17,122 nt of DNA from JAWLCQ01 sp041687095 (lineage in GTDB: Bacteria > Planctomycetota > Phycisphaerae > SM23-33): the NCBI GenBank assembly GCA_041687095.1, contig JAWLCQ010000094.1:1-17122 (forward strand), given 5' to 3'. Shown here piece after piece: positions 7,698 to 15,783 of the stretch. The position numbers and the translations under genes were made by a program. The notes under the pieces were generated by a model, which saw nothing but the letters and a program-made list of their open reading frames with translations, had not been told where the DNA came from and ran no database searches. Numbering within the stretch: the stretch's first letter is position 1; each line of letters begins with the position of its first letter.

Positions 7698-8030
7698 TGG
7701 CGATGGCGGGACTGGTGCGATCGCCTGCCCGACAAGCCCTCAGATCTGCGTGCGAGTCGCTTGCCCTTTCTGCCCCCCGCGCGTGAGCGACCGGTGCCTG
7801 TGACGCATCGGGCGGGCTCGGCCGGCCGCGGAATGCTGCCAGGTCATCCGGACGGGGGCAGAGCCCGCTCTGCGGCCGATGGCGGGGCGCAAAGGTCGCT
7901 AACCCTCGCTCCGCCGTTTGGGGCAAAGGAACAACCGTTTTGTGCATTTCCGCGCCGTTGCGCGCCGGGTTTAATGAATGGATGGTTCTGCGCAGGATCG
8001 CGCGAGCCCGAGAGGAAAGGATACTGCCAC
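7698..8030 (+). promoter_or_regulatory. Leader and control region of the GH42-like gene
   Basis: No gene is seen in these 333 bases. Two similar direct repeats, GGGGCGCAAAGG (7884-7895) and GGGGCAAAGG (7920-7929), lie 36 bases apart. Direct repeats of this kind are typical of AraC-family half-sites. Downstream is a small CGCGC/GCGCG hairpin (7951-7964) and an A/T-rich TTTAAT (7970-7975) that could be a -10, with no good -35. This would suit an activator-dependent promoter. Function is inferred only. Confidence 0.3.
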
Positions 8031-11000
8031 ATGACGAACAAGGTGCAATGGACGCTCAGCGTTCCGCTGCTGATTCTTCCCCTGCTCTTCGCACCCGCCC
8101 CTGCCGTCGCGGCCGACCCCGCCTTCGCGCCCGTCGACCTGCCCGGCAGCCCCGACGCCTGGAAGGTCACGGACGTCGATCCAAAGTACTGGTCGATCTC
8201 CGAAGGCGCCGCCAAGATGGGCATGCGACTGACGCTGAAGCAGGACTACCGGGCGGAGTTCGACCGCGACAAGCACGGGTACGGGTTCAAACGCCGCTGC
8301 ACGGTGATGCTCAACAAGCCCGTCCCGCTCGTCAGGAGCGCCCGGCGGGTCGGAATGTGGGTGTTCACCAGCACGTGGATGGACATGGACCGCGGGTGGA
8401 TCCGCTTCCTCCTCCGCGACGCCGAGGGCGTCCTCTACAACTACGTCCCGCAGCACAACGGCGGGGCGCACGGGGTGTGGAACTGGGTGGAATCGCGGCC
8501 GTTCACCGGTGGAGAACTGGGACGGCTGGATGAGTCCATGGTTTTCGTCGAGGGCGGGCTGCAGCACCGCAAGCCCGCCGAGCCCCTCTCGCTCGTCGGG
8601 TTCGAACTGCAGATCCAGACCGTTCACTGGCACAAGGGCGACGCGGTCATCGAACTCGGTCCGGTCTTCTCCGACGGGGTCGCCCGCGAGGACAGCAAGC
8701 TCTACTGGCACACCAAGGGCCGCTACCTCTTCGGGGACATGCCGTTCGCCCAGAAGCCCTTCGTGACGGCGGGGGATCTGCTGCAGGGCGCCAAGGGCGA
8801 CATCGAGATCGCCTGGACGCTGCGGGACAAGGCCTTCGGCCGCCCGGTCGCCCAGGGCATGTGGACTGTCGAGGGCTATGATGACAGCCCCCTCGCCCGC
8901 TTCCAGCCGCTGTACTTCCCCGTCACCGCGCAGGGGCAGTACTGGGCGAGCTTCCACGTCCGCAGCAAGGAGGGAGGCAACTGGCGGTCCAGCAGCGACA
9001 AGCTGTACATCATCCGGGGGACCGAGGAGAGCCTCCCGCCGGTGCGCGGGGACGAGCGGCCGGTCGCGGACAAGCTGCTCGACCTCAACCCCGACCGCGC
9101 TGAAAGCATCTACGGTCCCGACGAGAAGGTCCGCTGCGTGATGCGCGTCTGGCGGCCGGAGGGCGAGGCGGGACAGAAGGAACTGACCCTGCAGGCCACC
9201 TGGACCGACTATCCCGACAAGGCCGCCGACCACAGCCACGTCAAGATCGAGCCCGCCGCCGTCCACGACCTGCCCGTGGCGTTCCGGGGCGACAAGCCCT
9301 ATGCGGACATCGAGATCCCCCTGGAACTCACCCGCGAGATGCCCCTCCGCCGCCTCGACGCGACGCTGCTCGACGGGAAGAAGAAGCTGGAGTCGCTCTC
9401 GGGGTGGGTGGGGAAGCAGACCCCGCCCGAGACCGACAAGTGGACCCGCCGCGACGAGGTCGCGACGTTCGAGGAGGTCTTCGAGAACGGTAACCACCTG
9501 CTGAGCTGCGCCGAGTGGGGCGGGGAGTGGGGCACGCGACTCGAATCCGAGCGCTTCGAGGCCTGGGTCGTCGATGTGAAGAAGCAGAACTGCAACGCGA
9601 TCGAGCTGTTCCCCGACTGGGCGCCCCTGGAGCCCATGCCCGGGGTCTTCGTCTGGGACGAACTCGACCGCCGCATCGCCATCATCGCCAAGCACGGGCT
9701 CAAGGCGATGATCAATCTCAACCCCACCGCCCACCCGCACTGGCTGCTCGCCGAGTCGCAGGCCAACGAGGAGGGCATGGTCAGCGGCATTTGGCACGGG
9801 GGGAACAACGCGTTCAAGAGCCCCTCGTCCAAGGTGCTCTGGGATCGCTTCGGACAGTTCGCCCAGCGCGTCGCCCTGCACTGCCGCAACAAGCCCGAGG
9901 TCCTTGGGTATAGCTGCCTGTCGCTGTTCTTCGACCACTTCTGGGCGGACCACCCCTGGAGGGGGCAGCACGTCGACTACAGCCTCGCCGCCCGCGACGG
10001 GTTCCGCCGCTACCTGAAGGATGAACTGGGCCTCACCCCTGCGAAGCTCTCGAATCGCTGGAACCAGAAGATCGACCGTTGGGACGATGTCGAGCTGCCT
10101 CGCACCCGCATGTTCGAGGGCATGCGGATCGACCAGCCCGACCCCCGTCCCCAGTGGGCCGACTTCATCGCCTACCGCCAGTGGGTCCAGGAGGCCTTCT
10201 TCACCCGCATGATCATCGGCAGCATCCGCGAGGTGGACGACGTCCGCCCCGTCGGAACGCACGGGCTGCAGACCAATGCCAAATGGTATCGCGAGAATGA
10301 CTGCTTCGTCTGCTCGGGCTCCAGCGAGGGCTCACTCGCCAAGTACCGCACCGAGCACACCGCCTTCCCCCCCGGAGTGCCCGTCCGCGTCGAGTCCATC
10401 GGCATGCACTACACGACGGCGCTCTACACCAACATGTCGATGAGCAACATCCTCGCCAAGGGCAACATCCACGTACAGAACTTCTGGAAGCTGGGTGCCA
10501 AGCTCCACACCGGCTGGGCGGGCGAAGGACCCGTCGGAGAGGGCACGCGGGCTCTGGCGGGATGGCAGGCAATGTTCCAGCAGGAACTCGGACGCGCAAA
10601 GGCCATCCACCGCACCGCCGTCACCGCTCCGCCCGTTCTGGGCCTGCTGTTCAGCCGCGACGCCATCCTCTTCGGGGCCTCCACCTTCCACTTCCACCGC
10701 CTCGATGACTACAAGTGGGTCCTCGAACGCGCCGTCGACGTCCCCCACGAGAGCCTCTACGAGGACGTGACCGCCGAGCAGCTCGCCTCCCTGCCGGCCG
10801 TCGTCGTCGACCCCACCGCCTGGATCCTGCCCAAGGAGACCATCGAGCGGCTCGCCCAGTACGTTCGCGACGGTGGGAAGCTCATCCTGTCCCCCACCGG
10901 GGGCAAGTACACTCCCAACGTGACGCGCGACGGGGCGTACGTGCTGCACAAGGCCCTGGGGATCCCCGCGCCCAGCGGCGAGTGGACCACCGCCCCCGAA

Positions 11001-11768
11001 CCCCGCCAGCCCGGGAAGGAGTACCGTCCGGACCAGGGCTGGCCCTTCGGGATCACCGGGCGCGGAACGCCCGGGGAGCAGAGCCTCTCCGAACCCGGAC
11101 AGACCGCCGTCGTCACCACCGTCGCCGAAGAGGGTTTCGGCAAGGACAGCAAACTCGTGTTCCGCCTGGGTGCATACTCGATGTACAACCGCGACACCTG
11201 GAGCGACTGGGCGCACATGATCCCGCAGTTCCTCTACGGCCGCACCAGGGGCGACGCGGGCGAGGGCAAGACACTCGCGGAGTGGTCTGACGGCGGGGCG
11301 GCGATCACGCTGCACCCGGTAGGAAAGGGCCAGGTACTCGCCCTGTGGGGCACGCCCGACTGGTACAACTGGAAGCCCGCCATCCAGCAACTCGCCGTTT
11401 GGGCCGGGCCCTCCAAGGCCGCCAGCGGCGACCCCGGCGCGCAGCCCTTCGAGATCCCCACCGAGCACTTCGACGGCTACCTCGCCAAGCAGGGCGAAAC
11501 CCGATGGGTGGTCCTCCGCAACGAGCAACCCGGCTGGACGCGGTACTACGGCAACTGGGACAAGCAGAAGTCGGCCGAACGCACGGCGGGCACGATCCGC
11601 ATCCTCCAGCACCTGCCCGCAGACAGGTACCGCGTGCGCGACATTACCCCGGAGGTCGGGACGGATCTCGACAAGGTGATGACCCGCGAGCAACTGGCGA
11701 CCGAAGGGATCACTGCCGAGCTGATTCCCTCCGAGACCCGCTTGTTCCGCCTGGACCCGATGAAGTAG
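8031..11768 (+). CDS. Exported giant GH42-like (beta-galactosidase-type) protein
   Basis: The protein has 1245 residues. A signal peptide (core LSVPLLILPLLF, cleavage near Ala27/Ala28) sends it out of the cytoplasm. Residues about 30-480 look like beta-sandwich domains I cannot name. Residues about 490-850 follow a GH42 (beta-galactosidase) TIM barrel: NAIELFPDWAPLEPMPGVF, DELDRRIAIIAKHGLKAMI, NPTAHPHWLLAE and KPEVLGY. Residues about 864-985 resemble the GATase-like trimerisation domain of GH42 (LPAVVVDPTAWILPKE, VRDGGKLILSPTGGK). The Asn-Glu acid/base expected after the LGW-like motif is replaced by Ser631-Leu632 in LGYSCLSLFFDHF; Glu788 (RVES) is the best nucleophile candidate. AGGAAAGGA precedes ATG 8031; in-frame sequence further upstream is not protein-like. 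A polysaccharide or glycoside substrate is inferred. Confidence 0.85.
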   Translation: MTNKVQWTLSVPLLILPLLFAPAPAVAADPAFAPVDLPGSPDAWKVTDVDPKYWSISEGAAKMGMRLTLKQDYRAEFDRDKHGYGFKRRCTVMLNKPVPLVRSARRVGMWVFTSTWMDMDRGWIRFLLRDAEGVLYNYVPQHNGGAHGVWNWVESRPFTGGELGRLDESMVFVEGGLQHRKPAEPLSLVGFELQIQTVHWHKGDAVIELGPVFSDGVAREDSKLYWHTKGRYLFGDMPFAQKPFVTAGDLLQGAKGDIEIAWTLRDKAFGRPVAQGMWTVEGYDDSPLARFQPLYFPVTAQGQYWASFHVRSKEGGNWRSSSDKLYIIRGTEESLPPVRGDERPVADKLLDLNPDRAESIYGPDEKVRCVMRVWRPEGEAGQKELTLQATWTDYPDKAADHSHVKIEPAAVHDLPVAFRGDKPYADIEIPLELTREMPLRRLDATLLDGKKKLESLSGWVGKQTPPETDKWTRRDEVATFEEVFENGNHLLSCAEWGGEWGTRLESERFEAWVVDVKKQNCNAIELFPDWAPLEPMPGVFVWDELDRRIAIIAKHGLKAMINLNPTAHPHWLLAESQANEEGMVSGIWHGGNNAFKSPSSKVLWDRFGQFAQRVALHCRNKPEVLGYSCLSLFFDHFWADHPWRGQHVDYSLAARDGFRRYLKDELGLTPAKLSNRWNQKIDRWDDVELPRTRMFEGMRIDQPDPRPQWADFIAYRQWVQEAFFTRMIIGSIREVDDVRPVGTHGLQTNAKWYRENDCFVCSGSSEGSLAKYRTEHTAFPPGVPVRVESIGMHYTTALYTNMSMSNILAKGNIHVQNFWKLGAKLHTGWAGEGPVGEGTRALAGWQAMFQQELGRAKAIHRTAVTAPPVLGLLFSRDAILFGASTFHFHRLDDYKWVLERAVDVPHESLYEDVTAEQLASLPAVVVDPTAWILPKETIERLAQYVRDGGKLILSPTGGKYTPNVTRDGAYVLHKALGIPAPSGEWTTAPEPRQPGKEYRPDQGWPFGITGRGTPGEQSLSEPGQTAVVTTVAEEGFGKDSKLVFRLGAYSMYNRDTWSDWAHMIPQFLYGRTRGDAGEGKTLAEWSDGGAAITLHPVGKGQVLALWGTPDWYNWKPAIQQLAVWAGPSKAASGDPGAQPFEIPTEHFDGYLAKQGETRWVVLRNEQPGWTRYYGNWDKQKSAERTAGTIRILQHLPADRYRVRDITPEVGTDLDKVMTREQLATEGITAELIPSETRLFRLDPMK

Positions 11769-12447
11769 CCGCGAACGCGTCGGTTTCCATGTCGGCGTGC
11801 TGGCCGGAACCGATGAAACGAGGGCGCAACTGCTTCGCGCCTGCCTGGATGGGGGGATTGCGGTGCCGCAGCAGGTCAGTGTGGTCGGCGTGCATGACGA
11901 CCCGATGGTCGTCGCGCTGACCCGGCCGATGCTCTCAAGCGTGCGAACGGAGACGCAGCGTGTTGGATTCGAGGCGGCGCGGCTGTTGGGCGATCTGCTT
12001 TCCGGTGGCGCTCCGCCTTCGGTATCGAAGTTGATTCCGCCCGCCGGCGTGGCCGTGCGCACTTCGACCGACAGTTATGCGGTGGAGGATGCGTTGGTGC
12101 GTCAGGCATTGGAGACGATTCGCCAGCGCCTCCCACAGCCACTGGACGTGAACCTGCTGGCGGAGGGGCTGGGAGTTAGCCAGCGGACACTGGAACGGCG
12201 TTTCCTCGCCAGCCTCGGCCGCACACCGGCGGACCAGATCCGGCGAACGCGCGTTGAGACGGCCAAGGGGCTGCTTGGCGACACCACCCTGTCTATCGCC
12301 ACGGTGGCGCGTCGCTGTGGGTTCGCCTCGACAACACGACTCGATGAAGCTTTCCGCCGCGACCTGGCGACGAGCCCGTCACGATACCGCCGCACGTGCC
12401 AACATGGTCGGGCACCGGCGCCCGCGGTGGACGACGGACAAGCTTGA
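11764..12447 (+). pseudogene. 5'-truncated XylR-type regulator (end of LacI-like sensor plus AraC helix-turn-helix)
   Basis: The frame opens after a stop at 11761-11763, inside the end of the GH42-like gene, and is protein-like from about 11791. GVLAGTDETRAQLLRACLDG, VPQQVSVVGVHDDP and LSSVRTETQRVGFEAARLL are the last third of a LacI/periplasmic-binding-type sensor. Then come IPPAGVAVRTSTD and an AraC-type domain (PLDVNLLAEGLGVSQRTLER, LSIATVARRCGFAS). This order is that of XylR-family sugar regulators, which are normally near 390 residues; only about 220 remain. No ATG or Shine-Dalgarno sequence precedes it; GTG 11797 is the first possible start. I infer a deletion that fused its middle to the region behind the glycosidase stop. 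A short translated protein that still binds DNA cannot be excluded. Confidence 0.87.
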
Positions 12448-12554
12448 TGGAGTCGGGAGGGGGGCGGGGAGGGGCGGAGCATCCCACAGTGCCGTCGAAG
12501 CAGGGGAGGGTGTGAGAGGGGCAGTGAGCAGCAGACGCCGGGCACGCGGCGGGG
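12448..12554. other. Convergent intergenic region with a G-quadruplex-type tract
   Basis: The convergent ends of the XylR remnant and the PrpD-family gene flank these bases. The plus strand has four G-runs separated by single bases (GGGAGGGGGGCGGGGAGGGG, 12455-12474), a strong G-quadruplex motif. No intrinsic terminator with a T-tract is visible. Confidence 0.5.
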
Positions 12555-13967
12555 CTATCCACAGGCGAAGAGCGAGAGGAGCGGCTGGAGGCTTGGGGCG
12601 TCTTCGAGCGTGGCGACGGCGGCGTGGATGGCGTCGGCCCGCGGTCGCGGGAGACCGGCGAAGGCGGCGCAGGCGTGGAACTTCGCCCCCGCCGCGTCCC
12701 AGTCGCACGCGGCGGGTCCCATGACGTCCAGCATGTTCCGCTCGCGGCGGAGAACGGTCCCATCGGTCAGGCCGATGCGCAGCACATGCGGCTCGGCGGC
12801 GAAGGCGGGCCAGCCCTCCGGGCACGGGCGCGCCTCCGGTGGGGGGGACATATCGAGGACCACGTGCACGCGGGTGGCGAGGTCCAGCGTCTCGCGATCG
12901 GCGCGGATGGCCGCGTCGGTGAAGCGATCCAGCGAGTTGCTCCCCCGCCGCAGCGCCAGCGCCACGCAGTACGGCGCCGAGAACTGCGCGTTCACCTGCG
13001 GGTGCTCGCCCAGTTCCATCGCCCGCCCGACCAGTTCGTTCCCGCGGGGGCCCCAGTACAACTCCGCCCGCTCGATCCGTTCGGCGGGCAGGTCGTGCTC
13101 GCTCGCCAGATCCAGGGCGGCCTGCGTCAGCGCATGCGATGCCCCGCACGTGGGGAAGGGTTTGACGCAGTCGTACTCGATCTCGAACAGCGGCCGGGGG
13201 GCGGCGAGTTCCGCCAACCCCGGCGGCTCGGCGCCGAGGTACAGGCGGAAGAGGCCCACGTCGCCCTCCAGCGGCTGGACGGGCCCGGTGACGTTCGCGG
13301 CCGCCAGTTCCACCGCCTGGATGGCCGTCCGCGCCGCGAACCCCGGCTGGAGCCGCTTGGTGAGCGACGCGTCGTACAGGGCTTGGCGATTGCCCGCCGC
13401 CTGGGCGTACGTCATGCCCAGCGCGTGGACGGCTTGGTCGGTGGAGAGGTTCAGCAGCCGGCTCGCGGCCGCCGCCGCGCCGAAGGCTCCGACCACCGAC
13501 GTCGGCAGCCACCCGGCCGCGGGGATGCCCCGGCGGCGTGCGCAGAAGGCCCGGCCGATCCGCCCGGCCGCCTCGACGCCCAGCGTCACGGCCGTCAGCA
13601 GGTCCCGCCCGCTCGCGGCGGTCGCCTGGGCGGCGGCGAGGGCGGCCGGGAAGACCACGGACATGATGTGCAGCGAACCGGGAAGGTGAACGTCGTCGTA
13701 GTCCAGCGCGTGGATCATGACGCTGTTCGCCAGGGCGGCCTCGGCCATGGGGGCGGCGTGGTCCCACACCAGCAGTTGGGCCTGCGGAACTCCGCCGCGG
13801 GCCCGGCACACCGTGACGACCTCCGCCACGCCCGGTGCGGACCGTCCCGCGAGGGCGCAGCCCAGAGTGTCCAGCACCATCTTCCGCGCGGCGGCGTACG
13901 CTTCGGGCGAGAGCGCATCGGGGCGGGTCTCGGTGGCGAGTTCCGCGATGTAGCGCGTCAGTTCCAT
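12555..13967 (-). CDS. MmgE/PrpD-family protein (dehydratase, decarboxylase or epimerase superfamily)
   Basis: The protein has 470 residues, the normal length of the family (2-methylcitrate dehydratase PrpD, cis-aconitate decarboxylase, iminodisuccinate epimerase). Visible family motifs are HALDYDDVHLPGSLH (86-100), GAFGAAAAASRLLNLS (160-175), SLTKRLQPGFAARTAIQA (201-218, with the conserved Lys204) and KPFPTCGASHALTQAALDLA (269-288). These enzymes act on di- and tricarboxylates in the cytoplasm, abstracting a proton next to a carboxylate. In the usual G-x-H-x-T motif the His is replaced by Leu (GWLPT, 152-156), so chemistry or substrate may differ. It starts 67 bases after the lyase gene on the same strand and is probably cotranscribed; the ribosome binding site is weak (GGACCG). 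The exact substrate cannot be read from sequence. Confidence 0.94.
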   Translation of the reverse strand: MELTRYIAELATETRPDALSPEAYAAARKMVLDTLGCALAGRSAPGVAEVVTVCRARGGVPQAQLLVWDHAAPMAEAALANSVMIHALDYDDVHLPGSLHIMSVVFPAALAAAQATAASGRDLLTAVTLGVEAAGRIGRAFCARRRGIPAAGWLPTSVVGAFGAAAAASRLLNLSTDQAVHALGMTYAQAAGNRQALYDASLTKRLQPGFAARTAIQAVELAAANVTGPVQPLEGDVGLFRLYLGAEPPGLAELAAPRPLFEIEYDCVKPFPTCGASHALTQAALDLASEHDLPAERIERAELYWGPRGNELVGRAMELGEHPQVNAQFSAPYCVALALRRGSNSLDRFTDAAIRADRETLDLATRVHVVLDMSPPPEARPCPEGWPAFAAEPHVLRIGLTDGTVLRRERNMLDVMGPAACDWDAAGAKFHACAAFAGLPRPRADAIHAAVATLEDAPSLQPLLSLFACG

Positions 13968-14034
13968 TCGCAGCGGTCCGATCGCATCCGGGGGGAAGGC
14001 CGCCTCCGGGCGGCAGGGGGCTCCTCCCGCGTGT

Positions 14035-15531
14035 TCACGTCAACTGGTCGAGGTCGGCGAGCAGGCGTGCGCGAGCCCGCTCGAGCGTCTCGACGCGATT
14101 CACCAGCCGGCCCCGCGCTTCGGCCAGCCGGGGGCGGCGCTCGTCGAGCATCCGCCGGCACTCGGCAGGGCTCGTGCCGCCGCGGCTGGTGGTCACCCGC
14201 ACGAAGTGCTCGGGGTCCATCGCGTTCCGCAGGGCCTCCTGCGTCATGCCCGTGGGGCGCCCGATGCTCCGTTGGGCGGCGTCGTCGAGCAGGTGCAGCG
14301 GAAGCTCCGTCGCGGGGATCCCCGCGGTGCGTGCGGCCGCGACCATCTCGTGCACGACCTCGTGGGCCATGCGGTAGTTCAGCCCGTGGTCCGTCACCAG
14401 CCGCATCGCCAGTTCGCTCGCGCAGGAGTACCCCTGCTTCGTCACCGCCAGCATCCGCTCGCGGTGTACGGTCATCCGCGGCAGCGTGTAGATCCACACG
14501 TGCAGGTAGCGGTGCACGGCGTGGATGGCCCGCAGGGGGGCGTCGGCCATGTGGAGCATCTCGTGCATGTCCGCGTGCGGTGCGCGGGAGGCCATCACCA
14601 GGCTCTCCGTCGCCAGCCCCGCCAGTTCCGCCGCCGCGATGCGGGTCCGCTCGATGATCGGGGCGTTGTCCAGCTTGTTGGGCATGAAGTGGCTGTGCCC
14701 GCCGCCCTGCCCGCCCTCGGACGCCGGGCGGTGGCGCTTCGCCAGCCACGGGATGTGCAGGAACCCGTACTCCTCGCCCGACCAGAACTGGAAGTCCAGC
14801 GTCAGGCGGCTGAAGATGCTCACCAGGTTCGCCAGCGCCGCCGTGAGGTGCACGAACCCGTCGGTGTAGGCGACGGCGTCGTTGGTGTTCTCGATGAGCC
14901 CGTCGAGCCCGAGGTACTCGCTCGTGAGGTCGCGGTCGATCGGCAGCGAAACGCCCGCCAGGGCCCCGCACCCCAGTTCGTTGAGGCTCATCGCCGCGGC
15001 CCCGTCCTCCACCCACTTCATGACGCGGTCCACCGGATCGTACGCGCTGAGCAGGTAGTGCCCGAACGTCTCCGGCTGGGCCTGGCGGACGTGGGTGTAC
15101 CCGGGCATGACGGTCTCCAGGTGCTCCTCGGCGAGGTCGAGCATCGCCTCCTGGAGGTCGTGGAGCATCCCCATGAGCTTCAGCAGCCGATGGCGGACGG
15201 CGAAGATCTGCCGCAGCGGCGGGATGGTGCGTCCGATCGTGAGCGAACCGCCCACATCGAGGCCCTCGCGGTCGATGACGAACCGCTCGATGCCCCCGAA
15301 ATCGAAATACCGCTTGTCCGGGGCCGCCCAGAAGTCGCGCAGGGCCGCGGCGATCCGCGGGGCGTGCTCGGCGGGGACGATGCCCTGGCGCATGAGCATC
15401 ACGGCCCACGCGGTGTCGATCCACGTGAAGTGATCCGGGGCGTGCACTGCGTCGATCCGCCGCGTGAGTTCCGTCTCGTACACGAATCCGTAGATGTCCT
15501 GCACCGGAGGAAGCGCATCGTCTCTCGTCAT
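14035..15531 (-). CDS. Lyase of the argininosuccinate lyase/fumarase/aspartase superfamily, non-canonical substrate
   Basis: The protein has 498 residues, near the usual argininosuccinate lyase length of about 460. Superfamily motifs (numbered from the upstream ATG at 15537) are PGYTHVRQAQP (145-155, catalytic Thr-His pair), LGCGALAG (189-195), the signature HSHFMPNKLDN (281-291, usually GSSxMPxKxNP) and SRGGTSP near the C-terminus. The superfamily cleaves C-N or C-O bonds to release fumarate. The argininosuccinate-binding GRSRND motif reads GRTIPP here, and NDAVAYTDGF stands where SDRD is expected, so arginine synthesis is unlikely. GGAG touches the first ATG (15537) but lies six bases before the second (15531), which is therefore preferred. 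It is the first gene of an operon with the MmgE/PrpD-family gene. Confidence 0.93.
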   Translation of the reverse strand: MTRDDALPPVQDIYGFVYETELTRRIDAVHAPDHFTWIDTAWAVMLMRQGIVPAEHAPRIAAALRDFWAAPDKRYFDFGGIERFVIDREGLDVGGSLTIGRTIPPLRQIFAVRHRLLKLMGMLHDLQEAMLDLAEEHLETVMPGYTHVRQAQPETFGHYLLSAYDPVDRVMKWVEDGAAAMSLNELGCGALAGVSLPIDRDLTSEYLGLDGLIENTNDAVAYTDGFVHLTAALANLVSIFSRLTLDFQFWSGEEYGFLHIPWLAKRHRPASEGGQGGGHSHFMPNKLDNAPIIERTRIAAAELAGLATESLVMASRAPHADMHEMLHMADAPLRAIHAVHRYLHVWIYTLPRMTVHRERMLAVTKQGYSCASELAMRLVTDHGLNYRMAHEVVHEMVAAARTAGIPATELPLHLLDDAAQRSIGRPTGMTQEALRNAMDPEHFVRVTTSRGGTSPAECRRMLDERRPRLAEARGRLVNRVETLERARARLLADLDQLT

Positions 15532-15581
15532 CACCATCTCCTGCCCACCCCGCCAACCGTCCCGTTCTGTAAGCGGTCGTC

Positions 15582-15609
15582 ATTGTATGAACAACCCCCC
15601 CGGCCGCAA
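15582..15609 (-). promoter_or_regulatory. Candidate promoter of the lyase-PrpD operon
   Basis: On the minus strand TTGCGG (15609-15604) and TACAAT (15587-15582) are separated by 16 bases, about 50 bases upstream of the lyase start. The -10 matches five of six positions; the -35 only its first three. The spacer carries a G-run. It is the only reasonable promoter seen upstream of the operon. Confidence 0.4.
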
Positions 15610-15750
15610 GCCCGAAGGGCGGAGACGGAAGCGCAGAGCCGGTGCCGCCTTAGTCGATGACGTTCCAACGCGTGGAGGACTGGCGGGGTTCTCTCTTCTC
15701 GTGTTTGCCTCTTTTTCCCCTCGAAGGCCCCCCGAAGCAACCAGGGTTGT
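15610..15750. other. Region between lyase promoter and IS element
   Basis: No gene is seen. A pyrimidine-rich stretch (around 15687-15722) has no stable hairpin before it, so it is not called a terminator. Confidence 0.5.
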
Positions 15751-15752
15751 TA

Positions 15753-15783
15753 TTGAGCGTCAGATAAATACTGTCACCCTACT
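15753..15783 (+). repeat. Left terminal inverted repeat of the IS630 element
   Basis: 31 bases starting TTGAGCGTCAG are the exact reverse complement of 16824-16854. The transposase stop codon overlaps its inner edge. Confidence 0.95.

Noticed and set aside
7761..8030. N-terminal extension of the GH42-like protein to a TTG at 7761
   Set aside because: The start at 8031 has a good ribosome binding site and a signal peptide directly behind it; the upstream residues are not protein-like.
7971..10262. 763-codon open frame on the minus strand opposite the GH42-like gene
   Set aside because: An antisense shadow caused by high GC content; no recognisable domain. The same holds for 2543-4210 (plus), 10332-12062 (minus), 12379-13809 (minus), 12624-14657 (plus) and 13958-15583 (minus).
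14035..15537. Argininosuccinate lyase of arginine biosynthesis (argH)
   Set aside because: The GRSRND substrate motif and the SDRD region are missing and the neighbour is an MmgE/PrpD protein, not an arginine gene.
15531..15740. 69-codon open frame upstream of the lyase gene
   Set aside because: Arg-rich, no start signal, and it overlaps the candidate promoter and the lyase ribosome binding site.
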